Positions 12,001 to 25,700 of a stretch of 64,000 nucleotides of DNA are shown here, piece after piece (positions within the stretch are counted from its first letter, which is position 1; each line of letters begins with the position of its first letter). The stretch is from NCBI RefSeq assembly GCF_028583425.1, contig NC_072798.1:8124501-8188500 (forward strand). Reading direction: 5' to 3'. The position numbers were made by a program, and so were the translations under genes. The DNA is from Eublepharis macularius (lineage: Eukaryota; Chordata; Lepidosauria; Squamata; Eublepharidae). The notes under the pieces were generated by a model, which was not told the origin of the DNA, searched no databases, and saw only the letters and a list, made by a program, of their open reading frames with translations.

Positions 12001-13534
12001 GTGACCTATGAAATACATGAGATAACCATGACCATTTTTTTTGCCACTTGCTCTTGAATTTCGATTAAAAAGCTCAGGACATCAGGTAGAAATTTAGGGC
12101 AGCACTAGGTGTGAAGTTGTTTAATTAAAACTGTCATGCTTTCCTTTTAGCAACTTTACTCTCAAAACAACAGCTTCCCAATTAAATGATTGCTTAGAAT
12201 GAAACTGCAAGTGTAGCCAAATTTAGTGTTACAGTGCCATCCTAAGCAGAGTTGATCATTTCTAAGCCCACTGACATCAGTGGATTTGGAAGGGTGCAGC
12301 TCTACTTAGGCTGGCACTGTTAGCTACACACACCAGTACATGAGAACCTCCTTTGCTAAACAGGTGGTTGGTACTGTCAGGTTTGACACCCATTACTTTT
12401 TCATAGTAGTAGTAGTAGTAGTAATGTCCTCCCCCAGTCTTATGATTGGGATTGTCAGCCTGACACCCAACCATTTATTTAGTAAGCCATACATATACCT
12501 GTGAACATTAGGTATCATTATCCAGGTAATAGTATTTTGTGTCCTCGGAACACATCTAAACAGGCAATCTTTATGTGAAAGCCTGTTTTTATGTACAGAT
12601 TGGCTTCACTGTGTCAGGAAGAATATTAAATTATACACAGTATAGTTGAACATAAACTTTACACAGAAGTTTATGTAGAGATTTAAGAGTCTGGGGTGTG
12701 GACCAATATGAAATCGAGTACATGAATTATAGAAAACATAATTAGCTATTTTACAGATATTTTTAAAAAGAGTGTTTGATACAACTGATTTCATCCAAAC
12801 CTATTTTTGCTTCTTACACATCAGTAGCATCTAAATTCACTATGACCCACACTTTAATTCCCAATAAATGCATGCTCTCTTCTTGCTTCATAATAGCCTC
12901 ACTGAGGCCTTGAATGGAAAACAAGAAAAAAAGGATGCTGCAAAGTGAACATAATTACACTTAAACATAATTTGCTATGATACAGAGAAGAAATTAATAA
13001 AGAGAGGAGAAATCTTGACACCAAACGTAGTATCAGTTTTCTTTCCTCCTTGCAATCAAGAGCAGTATCTGGAGATGGTTTCTTTAGTTGTGAAGTTGTT
13101 TTAACACATTTCATAACAATAATCCAAGAGGTCTGTAGCAATACATATCAGTCCAAATCTAAACATTTTGAAACATACGACAAGCCAAAATAATGAGAGA
13201 AATTCATTTAAGACCCGGTTGCAATTTCTTTGATGCTTCATGATCCTCCAATCAACATGATGTAGCAATATGCAAATGAGTTAGTCAGATCAAAGAAAAA
13301 CAGTCTATACATATCAACATAAGACTGTCCAATCAAGAACAAGTTTAAACATTTACTAAATAATACTGCTTATATGATTTATAGGGTGCAGGGGATTAAA
13401 TGTTTAAAACTGTTTACATCTTCTCTAGTTACACTGTTTGCATTGTATCTATTACATTATCAAACAATACTACCAAGTTCAATGTTTTACTAAAAATAAC
13501 TTTAGTGTCCATATTATGAGTCAACTTTTCCACT
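9066..13534. other. Region downstream of TWSG1, including its probable 3' UTR
   Basis: AT-rich, low in repeats and without protein-like frames. The part from about 11.1 to 13.5 kb is a reasonable TWSG1 3' UTR, since long 3' UTRs are known for this gene, but its end is not visible. Positions 12228-12330 carry a worn AGTGCAATCCTA-type MITE, and 12405-12422 a short TAG trinucleotide run. Confidence 0.4.
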
Positions 13535-13716
13535 TCAAAACATGCAGTTCATGCATCTTACAGTTTTACTGCCATAGTCGATACACTCTGGTCCAATACA
13601 CTCGCAGCAGGCATTATGAAACCATCGGTATTTTGATGCACCCATAGATTCACAAGAGATCTTGCACTGATGTACTGACATGCAATCATCAAAGTAAACC
13701 ACTGTACACATGCGTT
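13535..13716 (-). CDS. TWSG1: TWSG1 last coding exon (residues 164-223 and stop)
   Basis: An acceptor (TTCATTTAG) opens the exon at 13716. It encodes [38 protein letters not shown] and [18 protein letters not shown], ending NCMF and TGA at 13537-13535. This is the most conserved part of the family. The 3' UTR continues toward lower coordinates. Minus-strand AATAAA-type signals lie near 11.8 and 11.1 kb, but I cannot say which is used. Confidence 0.95.
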
Positions 13717-16700
13717 CTAAATGAAGAAAGTGGAAAAGGGCCTTTAGTTTGCTAAACAAAGTTTAACCATAGATCATTCAAACAACGTCATATTTACAAC
13801 CCTGTTGTTTAATTCACAGTGAATTCCCAGAATCCCTTTGGTAGCTTCACTCCACTGCCCCAAAGACTGTGCAGTAGTGCAACTATTGTGCACCAATTGT
13901 AGTTTGTCTCCTTGTATCACTGCATTATGCATCATCTTGTCTACATATGCTCCAAGCCTTGTTGATTTCAAAGGTTGGACAAAGTCATGTTACAGACCTG
14001 ATAACTGTCCCTGGCCCTCTAGTTGACCATCTCTGCTCTGACTTAACAAGGGTAAAGATAGATGATGTTATGGTTGCTCCCAGTTGCCGAAAAGCGGCCT
14101 CTTCAAGGCTTTAGGCATACCGGGCTTCATTCCAATCCCAGCAACCTCATACCGAGTGCTACAAGGCTCCTTATCTTCCTCTTTCGGCCTGCCATTTTAA
14201 AGATGGATATGGCTTGGCTTCCCTTCTGCCTCTCCCTGCTAAAGTATTTAAGTAATATCATGCAGACATAAAACGTTTCTGAACATGCATTTGAGGATCT
14301 GGAATAAATTTATATACTTTCAGTGCAATCCTATGGAGAGTTACACTGGAGTAACTCTCCATAGGATTGCACTGTAAATCTAGAGGAAACTAGAAATGCC
14401 CAACTTCTGAGTTTCATTTAATGAAGAGTACTCTTGCTGAGAAACATAATTAGGTCAAAGTTCAACATTGGTATAAAAACGGGATGTGTCTGAAGCAATT
14501 AGGATTCAGTTTATTCATTACATAAAAAGGGCCAACACACTGTGAATAGCACAAAGAATTATGAACATTTTAATTAGCTAACAGAAAAAGCAGCATAGTA
14601 CTTTTTTTTTAAAAAAAATGTGTGTTTAATTTTTTTAATTTGGAAAAAATTCTAGCTAAGGGAGAATCTTAAAAGTTATTTAAATCTTGTTAGAATGGAA
14701 ATTGCGTGAAGAAATATTCCATACCATTTGTCACCTATTCATATAAAAATAAACAATACAAACCTGAAATGTATAGTTCAATAATTAAAACATTTTCTGC
14801 TCCCAGGTAAAAATAAACCAAAGATCAAGGTGATTTTTTCCTCTTTCTTGGCATCAAGGTTGTCTTTCAAGAGACGCCTCAGACTACTGCACAATGAATT
14901 ACAAAATACTAAAGGAGACTGGCAATACCATCCTAAAACTCCTTTCTTAAATCTTACAGAATAGACCCAAGTTGGAGACTGGGTTGCTCTGAAGGAACAA
15001 GCCTAAGAAAGTTTACTCAAAAGTATCTCATGGTTTGTTCAATGGTATTTACTCTCAAGAAAGTGTTTTAAAAATTACAATCTAAATGCCAAATTCAGTG
15101 TGAGAGAAATTGCTTTACCAAATGTGTTCATCAATTTCTGAGATAACCTTAAAAAGGAAGTGCTCTCTTTCTAACAAGGAATAATGAAACGGTGATATCC
15201 ATCTTTTTGGTATAATTCCCACCTTTTTTGTTGGTTTTGGTTTCCTGTCACATTATATCAAGAGTACCTATCCCAAAACTCTGGAATAGGGAATCACACT
15301 TTAAACCCCTCTTCCCCACATATAAATCACTCTTTTCTCCTCTTGATTTTTTAAAGGCACAGGCCCATTTTAACTTCAATAACATTACCTTTGTCATTGG
15401 AGTATGGTATGTGGACATTGTTGTTTGGAACAGAGACATTTTGATGTTGGGGATGGTTCACGGATTCTAAAAATGAGACTAAGTTTTCGTGATGTGATAA
15501 TTCTTCTGTAATAGGGAAGGAAACAATGTTCCAGTTCAACTGAGTGTCACCTTCCGTGAGCGCCCGAAAGAGGGACGGGATTGGCTCATGCAGTTCTTCA
15601 ACAGTACTTTTGGAAGTTGGAGGTGTGTCACTGTAATTGCGAGGGTTGCACATCCCTGCAGACAAATTAACATTAAACAAAAATTTAATGGAGAAAAAGC
15701 ACACAAAAAGCAGCTCTTTAAAAATTATGAGACACTGACTAACATCCTCTCACAGGGATTTACAGAAGCAGTTTCTGAGATGGAAATGTGCGGCAACGTA
15801 AATGTACAAATGAGATCCATCACATTTTGTCCCGTTTATATTTTCTCTTAGAATTGACATAACATTTTCCTGTGCAGCTGGTGGGAAGATTCATATCCCA
15901 CACCCCATATTCAGATGTGTACAATTCTTAACACAGATAGAGAGGCATTCAGAGGGCTAAAGCAAACACTTCCTTCCACTCATTAAGTCTCAGGGTATTC
16001 TACAGAAAAGGAGCTTTGTTTGTGTGATTGCTTGTTTTTGCTACTATTTGTAACATTTAGGGTTGGGGCGGGGACAGAAAAACACTTGCATTAAGTCAAT
16101 TCATCCCATGTACTTTCCTGAATTCCTCTTGTGCTTTTCTGGATTTATTTATAAACAATGTTTGCAAGAAGAAATGCCAAGGCATTGGTCACCTATTTAA
16201 TCTGGCAAAAAGTAAGGGATACCTTGGGAAGCGGGATGCAGAGTGAACTTAAAAAATATTTCCTTCAAGTGTAGAGTCACTCAACCCTCGTTTTCTTGTG
16301 AGAAGATCAATAATAAATACCTTTCTCTTAGATATAAATCAGAATATAATAGGCATAACACTTGTGTTCTGCCTATCAAGATTGTATTTACACAAAGCTT
16401 ATTTGATCACAATTCAAGAATCTGCCCATCTGCTTCACTAACTAATTTAACCCCCTGCCAGAATTACAAAGATTAACATCACAAGTCACAAAAGAGTAGT
16501 AAACCTACATTCAGACATACTAGAGACTGCATATATTTTATGGCATAACTGAACATTGCCGCTTGGGTGCTTCTGTGTTGTATTAGTGATGTCTGCCAAT
16601 TCACCAAAACCTTGTCCCAAGGGGTCAACCATGTCATGTAGATTCTTTTCTTAAGCAAAACGTGTTCACGTGCACATACCTAGCCTACACTGACAACTGT

Positions 16701-19700
16701 GGAAACTAAAGGCTAAAGAAGCCGTTCACTTCATTCAAAGACACTGGGCAGAAAAATGTCCAGAGTTTTGTTCTTCTGTGGAAAACTTCCATTTGTAAAG
16801 ATTAGTTGTTTCATAAAATTAATAAAAATGTATCACACTGCCAGCACAATGTCAGGCAAGTTTAGCATTTTCAGGGTTATAATTAATGTTTTTCAGGTGG
16901 AGTATCCTTAGAAACGGTGTGGAACAGTACATGTATGGTTTACTGATTTGTAAATGGGGTGGGGGAATAAAACCCCAAGCACAAATAATAAGCAAAATTT
17001 TAAAAATTAAGTTATGACTTAGCCAACACTTCTTAACCAAAGCTTCTGCCTCTCACATGGCAAAAGGGATACTATGATGATCACCAATCTGACGTGGAAC
17101 TAAAAAGTGATGCTACTAAGAGCAACAGGGAAACTGAGGTGCACCAGTTACTTCCATAGATGAGATAAATTCTCTTGAAATAGATGAGTGTACAACAATG
17201 TCTGTGGCTATTATACAGAGCTCTTTGGGTATCCTGAAATTGTCGCCTCAGTAGTTTTCAGTGCTTTCCCCCCGCTTTAAATGTATAGATGGTTAATAAA
17301 GTACATTTTATGTTGTCTATAGATTTTTGCAGATGTCATCCCAATAAAAATAATTTCCACATAAAGCTTTGAATTTGTTTAAACAACTTTCAAATTTTAA
17401 GTACTGTGGGAAGATACAGCCTTCCTCACAACCTGGAGAGAAGGGTACCTTGTACTACAAGATAGAAAACTTGTTAGAAATTAATTTTAGATTCCCCCCT
17501 CCTTGAATATTTATTCAAGTTTTTTAGTGTCTAAGATCTTAGGTTCAAAACATATTTGTTGTTTCAAATTTTAAAAAATTATAACTTCATAAAAATCATA
17601 CCAATATGAGTTATCTAATATGCAAAAGGGACTGTTAGATCTACACAAAGAAACATTCTGCTTTCTGTCAAAGTATTGGCTGTTTTCAGACTGTGGGTCT
17701 ACTCAGAGTAGAAATATATCCCCAAGTAATATGTATAAGTTTTTTGAAGGTTGGTTTAAAATATTTCAGGCAACAAATATTTCAGTATTTCAGTATTTCA
17801 GTACTGGAACATAAAACTGACACAGAATACTTGTAACATTTTGTTTACTATCTGTATCAAAATAAATACACTAAATCAGATCATACTCATTTAGAGCACT
17901 TGAAAGTTTTGCAGTTCATATTTTTCCAGAAAAGCTGCATCACTTTTATTTGATCCAAGACTACATAAGACAGTATCAGTCTATTTATTCTACAGGCTAC
18001 ACATCAGATAACAGTTTAGTAAATGAATTAGCTGCATCTGTGACATTTCTAAATTTTTGAAAGGAACTTCATTATTTTAATAATTTGTCTATCCACTAAA
18101 GGAAGTAATATTTTTAGTGCAATCCTAAAAATAGTTACTCCAGTCTAAGCCCATTGAAGTCAATGGGCTTAGACTGGAGTAACTCTGCTTAGGATTGCAC
18201 TGTTTGTAGGAAAATGCATGTTCATGGGATCTGAGGGCCAAGCTACACATGACGAATGACACTTGAACGGCAAGTGGATTGAGTGGAAGGCAAGTGAACA
18301 GGGAGAAATACACTTGCCATTCAAGTGTCATTCGTCATGTGTAGCTTGGCCCTAAGTAAGCATAGTCTATGGAACAGGATCTGTAGCTGCACCGAGTGAC
18401 AAATTTTATGGTGGCCATTCCAATTAGGCGCAAATGTACAACATTATATTTTTCATTTATATCTTAATCACATGTATTGCATATTTTAAACTTTTAAACC
18501 AAGTATAAACAAGCCCATTGTTTGTTTTTAAAACATTCTCCATCATGTTTTGACTCTCACTGTAAAATTCAGTTCTTTAATACACATTTCTGTTTTGCAT
18601 ATTTTGAAGCTATTCTTGTTTTGTGCATGCCTACTAATGTATCACCACCAAAATATACCCAGTGGCAAACTGCTAATTTGCAAACTGCTAGTTTGCCACT
18701 GGCTAGGGAGGTGGTGAGCTGCCCTTCAGCTGCCTAGGGAGGTGGTGAGCTCCCCTTCACTGACAGTTTTCAAGAAGAGGCTGGACGAATATTTGTCAGA
18801 GATGCTTTAGGCTGATCCTGCACTGGGCAGGGGGTTGGACTAGATGGTCTGTATGGCCGCTTCCAACTCTGTGATTCTATGTGTGACTGGTCATCTAATG
18901 CTCATGTAAAAAGGATTGTGTTTTATGGAGATTTGTTCCTATAGCTTCTCCCATCAGTCTGCTGTGCCCTTCTAGTCTCCTTATAGAACTCTGAAATACA
19001 CTATTCAGATGCTCATCAGAAAATGTGGGGAAATTATAGGTATGAACAGATCCATTGGAGCTTTGGAGATATATATATGGTTCGTTAAGGAACCATTTCA
19101 CAACAAAATTGAGGGACAAACAGTGCCTCTGCTCCCACACCTGGTTTATTGTTCTATCCTTGGTCTTCTGCAGAAACAAAAATCCAAAATGCACTATGGT
19201 TATCACGGTCCTTGTGTCCATCTTTTGCTCTTATCCAAGTGACTTTTGTCCAATCTGATTGACGTAAATGCAGTGAGAGCCTGTGTAGCGTAGTGGTTAA
19301 GAGTGTCAGACTAGGATCTGGGAAACCCAGGCTCAAATCCCCACTCTGGCATTGGTAGCTTTGGCCAGTCACACGGTCTCAGCCTCTTAGCTCAGAGGGT
19401 AGTTATGAGGATAAAATGGAAGAGTGTCGAATGATGTAAGCTGCTTTGTTTCTCTAAATGAGGGGTCTCCTTGTTAGTTGGGGAAACTAGCATTCAAGGA
19501 GACACAGTGAGAGGAGTTAACTGCCGGATTGCCACCAATATATACCAAGCTCAAACCAGGTTACATGAGGAACGGGCTTATGATATTCTTATGATATTTT
19601 ATATTCACAATCTGCTCTTTCAGTAAGGAGAAGGGATATGGTTGCTAACAGTTCCCGCCCCCGCAATGAAGGAGTCACGACTCCAGCGTGTAAGTTCATT

Positions 19701-22700
19701 GAACTTACATGGAGAGGCAGAAGGCATAGAGGTTCTAGTCAGGGAGGAAAGTGAAGAAGGGGGTGAGGGAAGAGGATTAGGGAGGCAGAGTCATCAACTA
19801 CCCCCCCAAAAGTGTTTTGGACAAAAATGAAAAAAAATGAATATATATATATATTTTCCTATCTAGCACCATGGTTGCTTTTTCCGTGGACTAGAGCAAG
19901 GAAAGGGAATGGGGGGGTCCTATATCCCCCGCAGGGTCTTGCACCCTGACGATAAACAGCTCTTGGTGGTCCCCGGCCCACAGGACAGTCATCTGGCCTT
20001 GACCAGAGCCAGGGTGTTTTCAGCCCTGGCGGAACATGCTCCCAGTTGAGATCCGGGCCCTGTGGGACTTGTTACAGTTCTGCAGGGCTTGTAAAATGGA
20101 CATGTTCGGCCGGGCCTTTGGTGAGAATGGGCCTTTGGACACTTGCTGTGAAGGGTCCTTCTCCTCTGAGGACAGGAGGACATCTGTGGGTGTTTCCCAC
20201 CGTCCTATCGGGGAGGCAGGAAGTTGAAACTTCTTCCTCTTGTAGGTGGGACCACCCCCTGGTCTTCAGTTCGGGTGACTCCCCTCAGCAGTGTTGACTC
20301 CTTCATATAAACTGTAATCTATAACTATATCAACTTGTTAATAACTGAAAACAGAGAAGATAAAACACAACGTGCCGAAGAGTGGCAACTAGGAACAGAT
20401 GAAAAATCACACATATAGAGAATCAAAGTGGAATCAGAAAATACTGGTATGAGGTCGGTGGTCTTGATAGTAGACGAAGATCCTGGGAGGGCCAGATGTC
20501 CTCCTGTCCTCAGAGGAGAAGGACCCTTCACGGTAAGTGTCCAAAGGCCCGTTCTCCCTCTGAGGCAGGACATCTGTGGGTGCTCCCAAAGCAGTCCTTC
20601 ATCGACCGGGTGGGATCGCATCTTCGTCTTCGACCACATGTTGTAGAACTCTCCTACTGAAGGCCGCGTCCGCCGACGCGTACGTGTGCAGTTGATAGTG
20701 TTTAATGAACGTGGATATAGTTGTCCAGGTGGCAGCTTTGCAGATGTCGTCAATCGATGCGTTACGTCTGAGCGCTGTGTTGGTGGCTGCACTCCTAGCT
20801 GAATGTGCTGTAATTCCCGGAGGAATGTCCAGCTTGAGGGCTTTGTAGGCTTCCCGAATGCACAACTTGATGTTATAGGCGATGGCCGAGGATGACATGC
20901 GTTGACCTAGTTTTGGCGGTGACACATTTATGAACAAGGAATCCGTCTGGAGCATCTTTTCAGTCCGTATTATGTAAGACTTAATGGCCCGACGGACATC
21001 CAAATTGTGCCACTCTCTTTCCCTGGGATGACTAGGGTTGGGGCAAAAGGACGGCAGGTTGATCTCCTGTGCCCGATGGAAGGTGGACTAAGCCTTTGGT
21101 AAGAAGGACTGATCAGTCCGTAACACCACCTTCTCCTTGTGGAAGATGCACAGATCTGGCCTAATAGACAGAGCGCCAAGCTCCGACATCCTGCGCGCCG
21201 AAGTTATTGCCACCAGGAAAATGGTTTTAAGTCTCAGCCATTTCAGAGCGATATCTTTGATAGGCTCAAATGGTGGCTTGGTGAGTGCTGATAACACGAC
21301 GTTCAGACGCCAGGTCGGGAAACGATGCACCACTGGAGGGTTGAGCAGGGTGGCCCCTCTGAGAAATCTCTTGATGTGTTGATGAGACGCGAGGGGGATA
21401 CCGTCAATCTCCTGAACGACAGTACCAATTGCCGCTATTTGTTTTCTCAGTGTCGCTGGTCGTAGTCCCCTGTCTAGCCCCTCCTGCAGAAAACCCAGGA
21501 CGGAATTTAGAGAGGGACCTAGGGAATCCACCCCCTTACGTCGGCACCATCTGTGGAAAGCTTTCCATGCACAATTGCAGACCCTGATTGTGGAGCCTTT
21601 TCTGGAAGCCAGGATGGTATCTATGATCTTTGGCGCGTAGCCCTGTCGCTGGAGACGTTGCCTCTCAATTTCCACCCTGTCAGTGACCACCATTCTGGGT
21701 GGGGATGACAGATAGGGCCCTGGTGCAACAGATCCGTGGATATTGGCAGACGTACCGGGGATGCCACTGACATCAATCGTAGATCGGAAAACCAGGGACG
21801 CCTGGGCCACCACGGTGCCACTAGAATCACAGTTGCCCCTTGCTCCCGGATCCGTTGAAGTAGCTTGGGTATCGTCGGTAACGGCGGGAAGGCGTATAGA
21901 AGGGTCCTTGGCCATGGGCATGTGAGAGCGTCTACTCTCTCTGCTCTGGGATGGAAGAACCTTGAGTAAAATCTCGGTAACTGAGCGTTCTGATGAGAAG
22001 CGAACAAGTCTACTTTCGGATTTCTGAAGTAGTCCGTCAGTAGGAGAAAGACGTTCCTCTTGAGGGTCCACTCGCCTGGGTGCAGGGTCTCCCTGCTCAG
22101 CCAGTCTGCCCGGGTGTTAAGAATTCCCCGGATGTTCTCTGCTCAAATGGAAGAGAGGTTGCTCTCCGCCCATATCAGGATCTGGTTGGCTTCTCTTTGG
22201 AGACCTGACGACCTGGTCCCTCCCTGTTTGTTGATGTATGCTTTGGTAGCTATATTGTCCGTACGGATCAAGACGTGGCAGCGAAAGATCCGTCCGCCGA
22301 AGTGATGCAATGCCCTCAGGACAGCCTTCATCTCCAGGACATTTATAGGGAGTTTCCTCTCCTTCTCTGACCAGCGTCCTTGGACTGGGATCCCGTCTAA
22401 GATCGCGCCCCATCCCGACAGGCTGGCGTCCGTGAAAATCTGCGTTGGATGATGCAATAGAAAACTCTTGCGCTGGCCGAGGTTTGAGTCTTTGGTCCAC
22501 CAGAGAAGACTTTCTTTTACCGTCCGTGGAACCTGGAGTTTGGTATTTGCTTTCTGTGCAATGTGGAATTGAAACGGTCGCAGCAGGGATTGCAGAGGTC
22601 TGGTGTGGAACCGTCCCCAGTACATAGCCTCCAAGTTTGCCACTAGGAGACCCAGCAGTTTGGATAATTCCATTATCGGGGAAGACAGAGATTTGACTAC

Positions 22701-25700
22701 ATCCATTACTAGTGCCATGGTCTTGGTTCTCTTTTTCTCTGGAAGAAAGAGACAGCCCTTCCTCGTGTCTATCGTCAGACCTAAGTGTTCTAGCCGTTGC
22801 GAGGGCGTTAGAGAGCATTTTGCCCAGTTGACAAGGAACCCATGCCTTTCCAGGAACTGGATGGTGAATGCTGTCTCTTCCCGTGAGGCTTCTGCCCAAG
22901 TCGATCTCAGGAGGATGTCGTCCAGATACGGGTGCACATGGATGCCCCTCTCTCTGAGCTTCATTACCGGAACAACTAGCAGCTTGGTAAAGACTCTCGG
23001 ACCTGTCGCGAGGCCGAAGGGCATTGACCTGAACTGCAGGTGAGTGTCCCCCACGCAGAATCTGAGGAACCTGCGATGGGTGGGAGCAATGGGTACATGC
23101 AAATAGGCTTCTGTTAAGTCTATTGAAGTCAAGAACTCTCCCTGCTGTAGGGCTTCCGCGATGGACCGGAGAGTTTCCATCCTGAAGTGTCTCAACTTGA
23201 TGAACCTGTTTACGTACTTCAGGTCCAGGATGGAGCGCAAATCCCCATTCTTCTTGGGAACAGTAAAGAAGATCGAGTAGACGCCCCGCCCCTTCTCGTC
23301 CAAGGGAACCGGCTCGACGGCTCTTATGTCTATCAGGTGTTGTATAGCCTGGGAAGTTATAGCGTGCCTGAGAGGGTCTTTCTTGAGAGGTGAGTGGAGG
23401 AACCGTTCCGGTGGGAGGGAGAAGAACTCTATTAAGTAACCGCTTGAGACAATTTCCGAAACCCAGGCATCCGCCTCGGAGTCCATCCACGCCTGCTGGA
23501 ATAGAAGCAGACCGGAACGTTCAAGGAGTCAGGGCCAGGGTCCCTTGTCATCAGCATCCTGTCTGTTGCCACGAAGACCCTGAGATTTCCCAAATTTTGC
23601 GTGGAAGTTTCCTCATCTCGGTTGTCCTCTGGATGAGCCCCAACCGCGCTTGTGTTCTTGTCTGTTCCTAGGTAAAGTGTGTTGGGTTCTGAATGGCTGG
23701 TAAGAATATGAATGTCTCGGAGTGTATTTCAGCGAACGTGGGAGGGACTTCTTCTTGTCCTTGGTCTCCACCAGGACCTTCTCGAGGGGGTCCCCAAAGA
23801 GTTTTCCCCCTTGAAATGGGTAGGCTAAGAGAATCAGTTTTGCTTGTAGATCTGCAGGCCAGGTTCTAATCCAGAGGAGACGTCTGACTGCGGTGGTGGA
23901 GGCCATGGCCCTGGAGGTAAGGGACAGAGAGTCCAGAGTGGCGTCCGCCGTGAAGGTACAGGCCTTGAGAATCCTGTTGGCACCCTCCAGCAGTCGTCTA
24001 TTGTTGTTGGGGAGCAATTGGATGAGTCTCCTTGTCCATACCACTGCAGCCCGCGACACCGTGGAGGCGATGGCTGACGCTTTGATGGAGGTGGCTAAGG
24101 CCTCGTGAGCTCTCTTGAGTATGGCTTCACCTTTCTTGTCCAGTCCATCCTTAATGTTGCCATGTCCATCTTCGGAAAGCAGACCTTGAGACTGCAACGC
24201 TGCCACTGGGGCGTCTACGATGGGTACCTGTAACAGCTCATCAGCAAAGTTAGAAACAACGTAGATCTTTTTTAAGGCATGCGGGACCTGCTTACATGCT
24301 GCCGGCATGGACCATTCAGCCTTTAGCTGACGCTCAAAAAATTCAGGGAACGGGAACACTCCAGCTTTGCTTTCTGACCTGGGGAAGAATTCCCTGTTCC
24401 CTTTGGGTCTAGCCTTGTGTCCCTTAGTCTTTGCCTCCTCCGCCTCCTCGGCTTCATTTAAGTCCAGAGCTGAGAGGGTTTTTGATAGCAGATATTGGAA
24501 ATCTTCCATCTGAAAAAGTCTATTGGGCTGGTCAGGAATATCACTATCAGCCTCCTGATCATCTTCTGATAAAAATTCCCCACCCTCAGATTCCTCACTG
24601 AGGGACTGCTCTTCCTCCCTCCACCTGGGGGATGGGTCTGGCACTTTACTCTGGGGCTGTTTTCTGGCCGCCTTGGTGGGCCACGAGCCCCCCTGGGGAG
24701 TTCTACTAGGAGCCTGGGGCACCACAGCGGCTCTGGAGGAGGATGGGCCAGGCTGGTCTGAATTGCAGAGGTCCAATATTGCAGCTCTGACGGAGTCCCT
24801 AATAGCCACCAGCATCTCTGGGGATAAGGGAGAGGAAGAGGCAGCAGCACTTACTTGGTCTTCAGGAGTGTCAGCGCTGAGACTCTGTGCAGGAGTTGCT
24901 GTCCCGTGTTGCCTATCTCCCGCCGGGAGGTTGGCAAGCACGTCTTTGCGTTTTGGCGGGAAAGCACCGTCTGCGGCTTTTCCTGCCGATTCTGAGTCCC
25001 GCGCCACCGCGCCGCTGTCCTCTCTCTTCCTCCTGCGTCCCGCGGCTTTCTCCGGCTCCCGGTCAGTTGTTCGGGGCCGTTTTCTGGCAGGCTGATCTGT
25101 AGGTGACACTCCTCCACCGGGGGTCCGATCATGCCTGCGCGGCAAGTCGGAGCCGGTCGGGTCTGCTCCCGCCGCCGGCAGGACGGCTCCAGGGAGGCAG
25201 CCCTCAGCCCTCTCCATGAAGGAATCTTCGGAGTCCGATGACTCCCTTGTCTCCATGGAAGCTCTTCTTGAACGAGAAAGCTCTCTCTCTCCAAGATATG
25301 GACAGAAGTAAGGTAAGGGATAGAAAAAGAAAGTGAAAGTATAGGTAGCAGAGCTAACCTAAACTAGAACTGCTCTCCCCTGAGGCAGGAAAAGAACTGA
25401 AGACCAGGGGGTGGTCCCACCTACAAGAGGAAGAAGTTTCAACTTCCTGCCTCCCCGATAGGACGGTGGGAAACACCCACAGATGTCCTCCTGCCTCAGA
25501 GGGAGACCCAGCAAATTGTCCCCTACTGACCCCTCTCATGTACTCTATCATTGGCTGCCCTAGGTTTGCACCATAGCTGTACCCGTGTTATTTAGATAAT
25601 CTGATGTAGCCTGTATTGTTTATGGCGCCAGTTTTGTACTCTGTATTGTACTGAGCTTTTAAATATTTTTTTAAGATAATTGTTTGTTATTTTAATACAT

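Larger units (their letters stand above)
20127..25503 (-). mobile_element. DIRS1-type tyrosine-recombinase retroelement, nearly full length (fossil)
   Basis: A minus-strand element of about 5.4 kb in the third TWSG1 intron, in the same orientation as the gene. Its ends are inverted repeats (about 20127-20280 and 25380-25503), and a short internal region near 20480-20600 is complementary to both outer ends, the hallmark of DIRS1-type elements. Parts in order: gag-like region (about 23.6-25.3 kb), reverse transcriptase with RNase H (about 22.1-23.5 kb; [17 protein letters not shown] and [11 protein letters not shown] visible) and tyrosine recombinase (about 20.6-22.1 kb; [13 protein letters not shown] visible). 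It is mostly open with perhaps two or three breaks, so it is broken but young-looking. It interrupts an L2 tail. Confidence 0.88.

Noticed and set aside
22117-23490. A second long frame over the DIRS reverse transcriptase region
   Set aside because: Its peptide lacks recognisable domains and follows from codon bias of the true frame; treated as a shadow, although DIRS elements can have overlapping genes.
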